A model generated the notes under the pieces. It saw only the letters and a list, made by a program, of their open reading frames with translations. It made no database searches and was not told where the DNA came from. From contig JANWKT010000040.1 in NCBI GenBank assembly GCA_025451235.1, forward strand, positions 1 to 60,765: a stretch of 60,765 nt of DNA. The letters run 5' to 3'. Shown here one piece after another: positions 59,639 to 60,765 of this stretch. This DNA comes from Flavobacteriales bacterium (GTDB taxonomy: Bacteria; Bacteroidota; Bacteroidia; CAIKAF01). The first letter of the stretch is position 1, and every line of letters starts with the position of its first letter. The position numbers and the translations under genes are program-made.

Positions 59639-60765
59639 ATGACCATCAAGGAAGAAGGAAAAAATCAAAGAAATCAAATTCTCATCATCATCGTTGCTTC
59701 CTTGGGTTACTTTGTCGACATCTATGACCTCATCCTCTTTAACGTTGTAAAAAAATCAAGTCTTCTATCATTGGGTTTTTTGCCTGAACAACTAAAAGAC
59801 CTGGAAATATTTTTGTTCAATTGCCAAATGGGAGGAATGCTAACCGGCGGAATTTTATGGGGCATATTGGGTGATAAAAAAGGAAGGCTCAAGGTGTTAT
59901 TTGGCTCTATCCTTCTTTATTCATTGGCCAATATTGCGAATGCATATGTTTGGGACAAAACATCCTACGCTGTCGTCCGTTTTATTGCAGGGGTTGGTTT
60001 GGCTGGTGAACTGGGAGCAGGGATTACGTTGATCACCGAGATGATGAAAAAAGAAAAAAGAGGGTATGGAACCATGATCGTGGTAACTTTTGGGGCTTTG
60101 GGTGCAGTATTCGCTGCATTGGTCGCTAATAAATTCAATTGGCAAACCTCTTATTGGGTGGGAGGTATCATGGGATTATGCTTATTGCTTTTACGTGTAG
60201 GTGCATTTGAATCGGGCATGTTCAAACAAATGCATACGCAAAAAAAAGAAGTGCAAAAAGGAAATCTCCTGATGTTGTTCAATAATAAAAAAAGGTTAGG
60301 TACTTATTTGTTGTGCATTGTCATGGGACTTCCTGTTTGGTTTGTGGTAGGTATTCTGATTAGTTTATCCGAATCATATTTTGAAGACAAGGCCTTTTGC
60401 CTGAAGACCGATATCAGCACAGGAAGTGCGGTGATGTATTGCTATATTGGCTTATCCGTTGGTGATCTGTTAAGCGGGATCTTTAGCCAGGTATTTAAAT
60501 CCAGACTGAAAGTAGTTTTTGGATATTTGATATTTAGTGTTGGTGTAATCATACTGTATCTATTCACCATGGATAATAAATCGGATGAGTACTTTTATTT
60601 TATATGTGTGCTCCTTGGTATAGGTACCGGTTATTGGGCTTTATTTGTTACCATTGCAGCAGAACAGTTTGGAACGAATATTAGGTCCACCGCTACATCA
60701 ACGGTCCCTAACTTTGTTCGTGGAGCAGTGATCCCAATTACCAATTCATTCAAATACCTGGTACC
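59639..60765 (+). CDS. MFS transporter (partial, runs off the right end)
   Basis: ATG 59639 opens a frame without a stop to the window end (375 codons). It is a polytopic protein with the MFS motif A-like loop (WGILGDKKGRLKVLFGS) after TM2, GYFVDIYDLILFNVV at TM1 and RFIAGVGLAGELGAGITLIT as motif-B-like. It resembles Bacteroidota sugar/acid MFS transporters with short loops. Divergent from the propeller gene 147 nt away. Substrate unknown. Confidence 0.8.
   Translation, partial: MTIKEEGKNQRNQILIIIVASLGYFVDIYDLILFNVVKKSSLLSLGFLPEQLKDLEIFLFNCQMGGMLTGGILWGILGDKKGRLKVLFGSILLYSLANIANAYVWDKTSYAVVRFIAGVGLAGELGAGITLITEMMKKEKRGYGTMIVVTFGALGAVFAALVANKFNWQTSYWVGGIMGLCLLLLRVGAFESGMFKQMHTQKKEVQKGNLLMLFNNKKRLGTYLLCIVMGLPVWFVVGILISLSESYFEDKAFCLKTDISTGSAVMYCYIGLSVGDLLSGIFSQVFKSRLKVVFGYLIFSVGVIILYLFTMDNKSDEYFYFICVLLGIGTGYWALFVTIAAEQFGTNIRSTATSTVPNFVRGAVIPITNSFKYLV

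Overview
The window comes from a member of the Bacteroidota, probably a Chitinophagales/Sphingobacteriales-like lineage. The evidence is: several secreted proteins with type IX secretion C-terminal sorting domains (32.9, 56.3 and 57.0 kb), promoter-like TAnnTTTG boxes instead of Shine-Dalgarno signals, RHS cores of the Bacteroidota type (FGFNGQLKDNEVYGEGN ... EYDPRIGRRW), a large Bacteroides-type tyrosine recombinase with a small HTH partner, and AT-rich DNA.

The left 24 kb is an accessory island. It opens with two orphan RHS C-terminal 'tips', each followed by a candidate immunity gene (18-3135, + strand). A mirror-image set of three tips with partners lies at 13753-17590 (- strand), beside a tandem pair of tyrosine recombinases (17707-19564). 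Between the two RHS arrays lie: a decayed HTH microgene and a long chain of short palindromes (3.2-4.3 kb); two terminator-like hairpins; a SLATT-type two-TM protein with a 62-aa HTH protein (4.8-5.6 kb); a tandem duplication of a GTG-started membrane microprotein (6.0-6.3 kb); a GC-rich, hairpin-dense segment ending in a terminator-like hairpin (6.36-6.81 kb); a 38-aa membrane peptide; a HEPN-like gene followed by a stop-interrupted gene; and a run of same-strand orphan genes separated by three copies of a hairpin repeat (8.5-11 kb). A CPBP intramembrane protease completes the region. To the right are a LuxR-type response regulator, a zinc-finger and MerR-like divergent regulator pair, and an integrase/excisionase-like pair (22.2-23.8 kb). 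Stacked palindromes at 23.96-24.1 kb lie between the integrase and the chromosome-like genes.

From 24 kb rightward the content looks chromosomal. There is a duplicated beta-barrel/lipoprotein unit, accD, a class I fructose-bisphosphate aldolase, a TIGR02757 protein, a thioredoxin-fold protein without CXXC, a PaiB-like flavoprotein, endonuclease III, a penicillin acylase, a DUF962/Mpo1-like protein, an aldehyde dehydrogenase, a TPR protein, secreted proteins, a channel-like membrane protein with an aberrant selectivity filter, adenosylhomocysteinase, a bleomycin-hydrolase-like protease, an M14 carboxypeptidase, DUF3127, an ABC1/UbiB kinase with a phasin-like partner, an XRE regulator with an elaborate upstream operator, two T9SS cargo proteins, and a partial MFS transporter cut by the right edge.

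The most unusual items are the array of six small Cys-rich lipoproteins (48.5-50.0 kb), the palindrome chain (3.57-4.26 kb), the candidate structured RNA (6.36-6.81 kb), the hairpin-repeat-punctuated orphan genes (8.5-11 kb) and the duplicated membrane microproteins (6.0-6.3 kb). No tRNA, rRNA, CRISPR array or insertion sequence was recognised.
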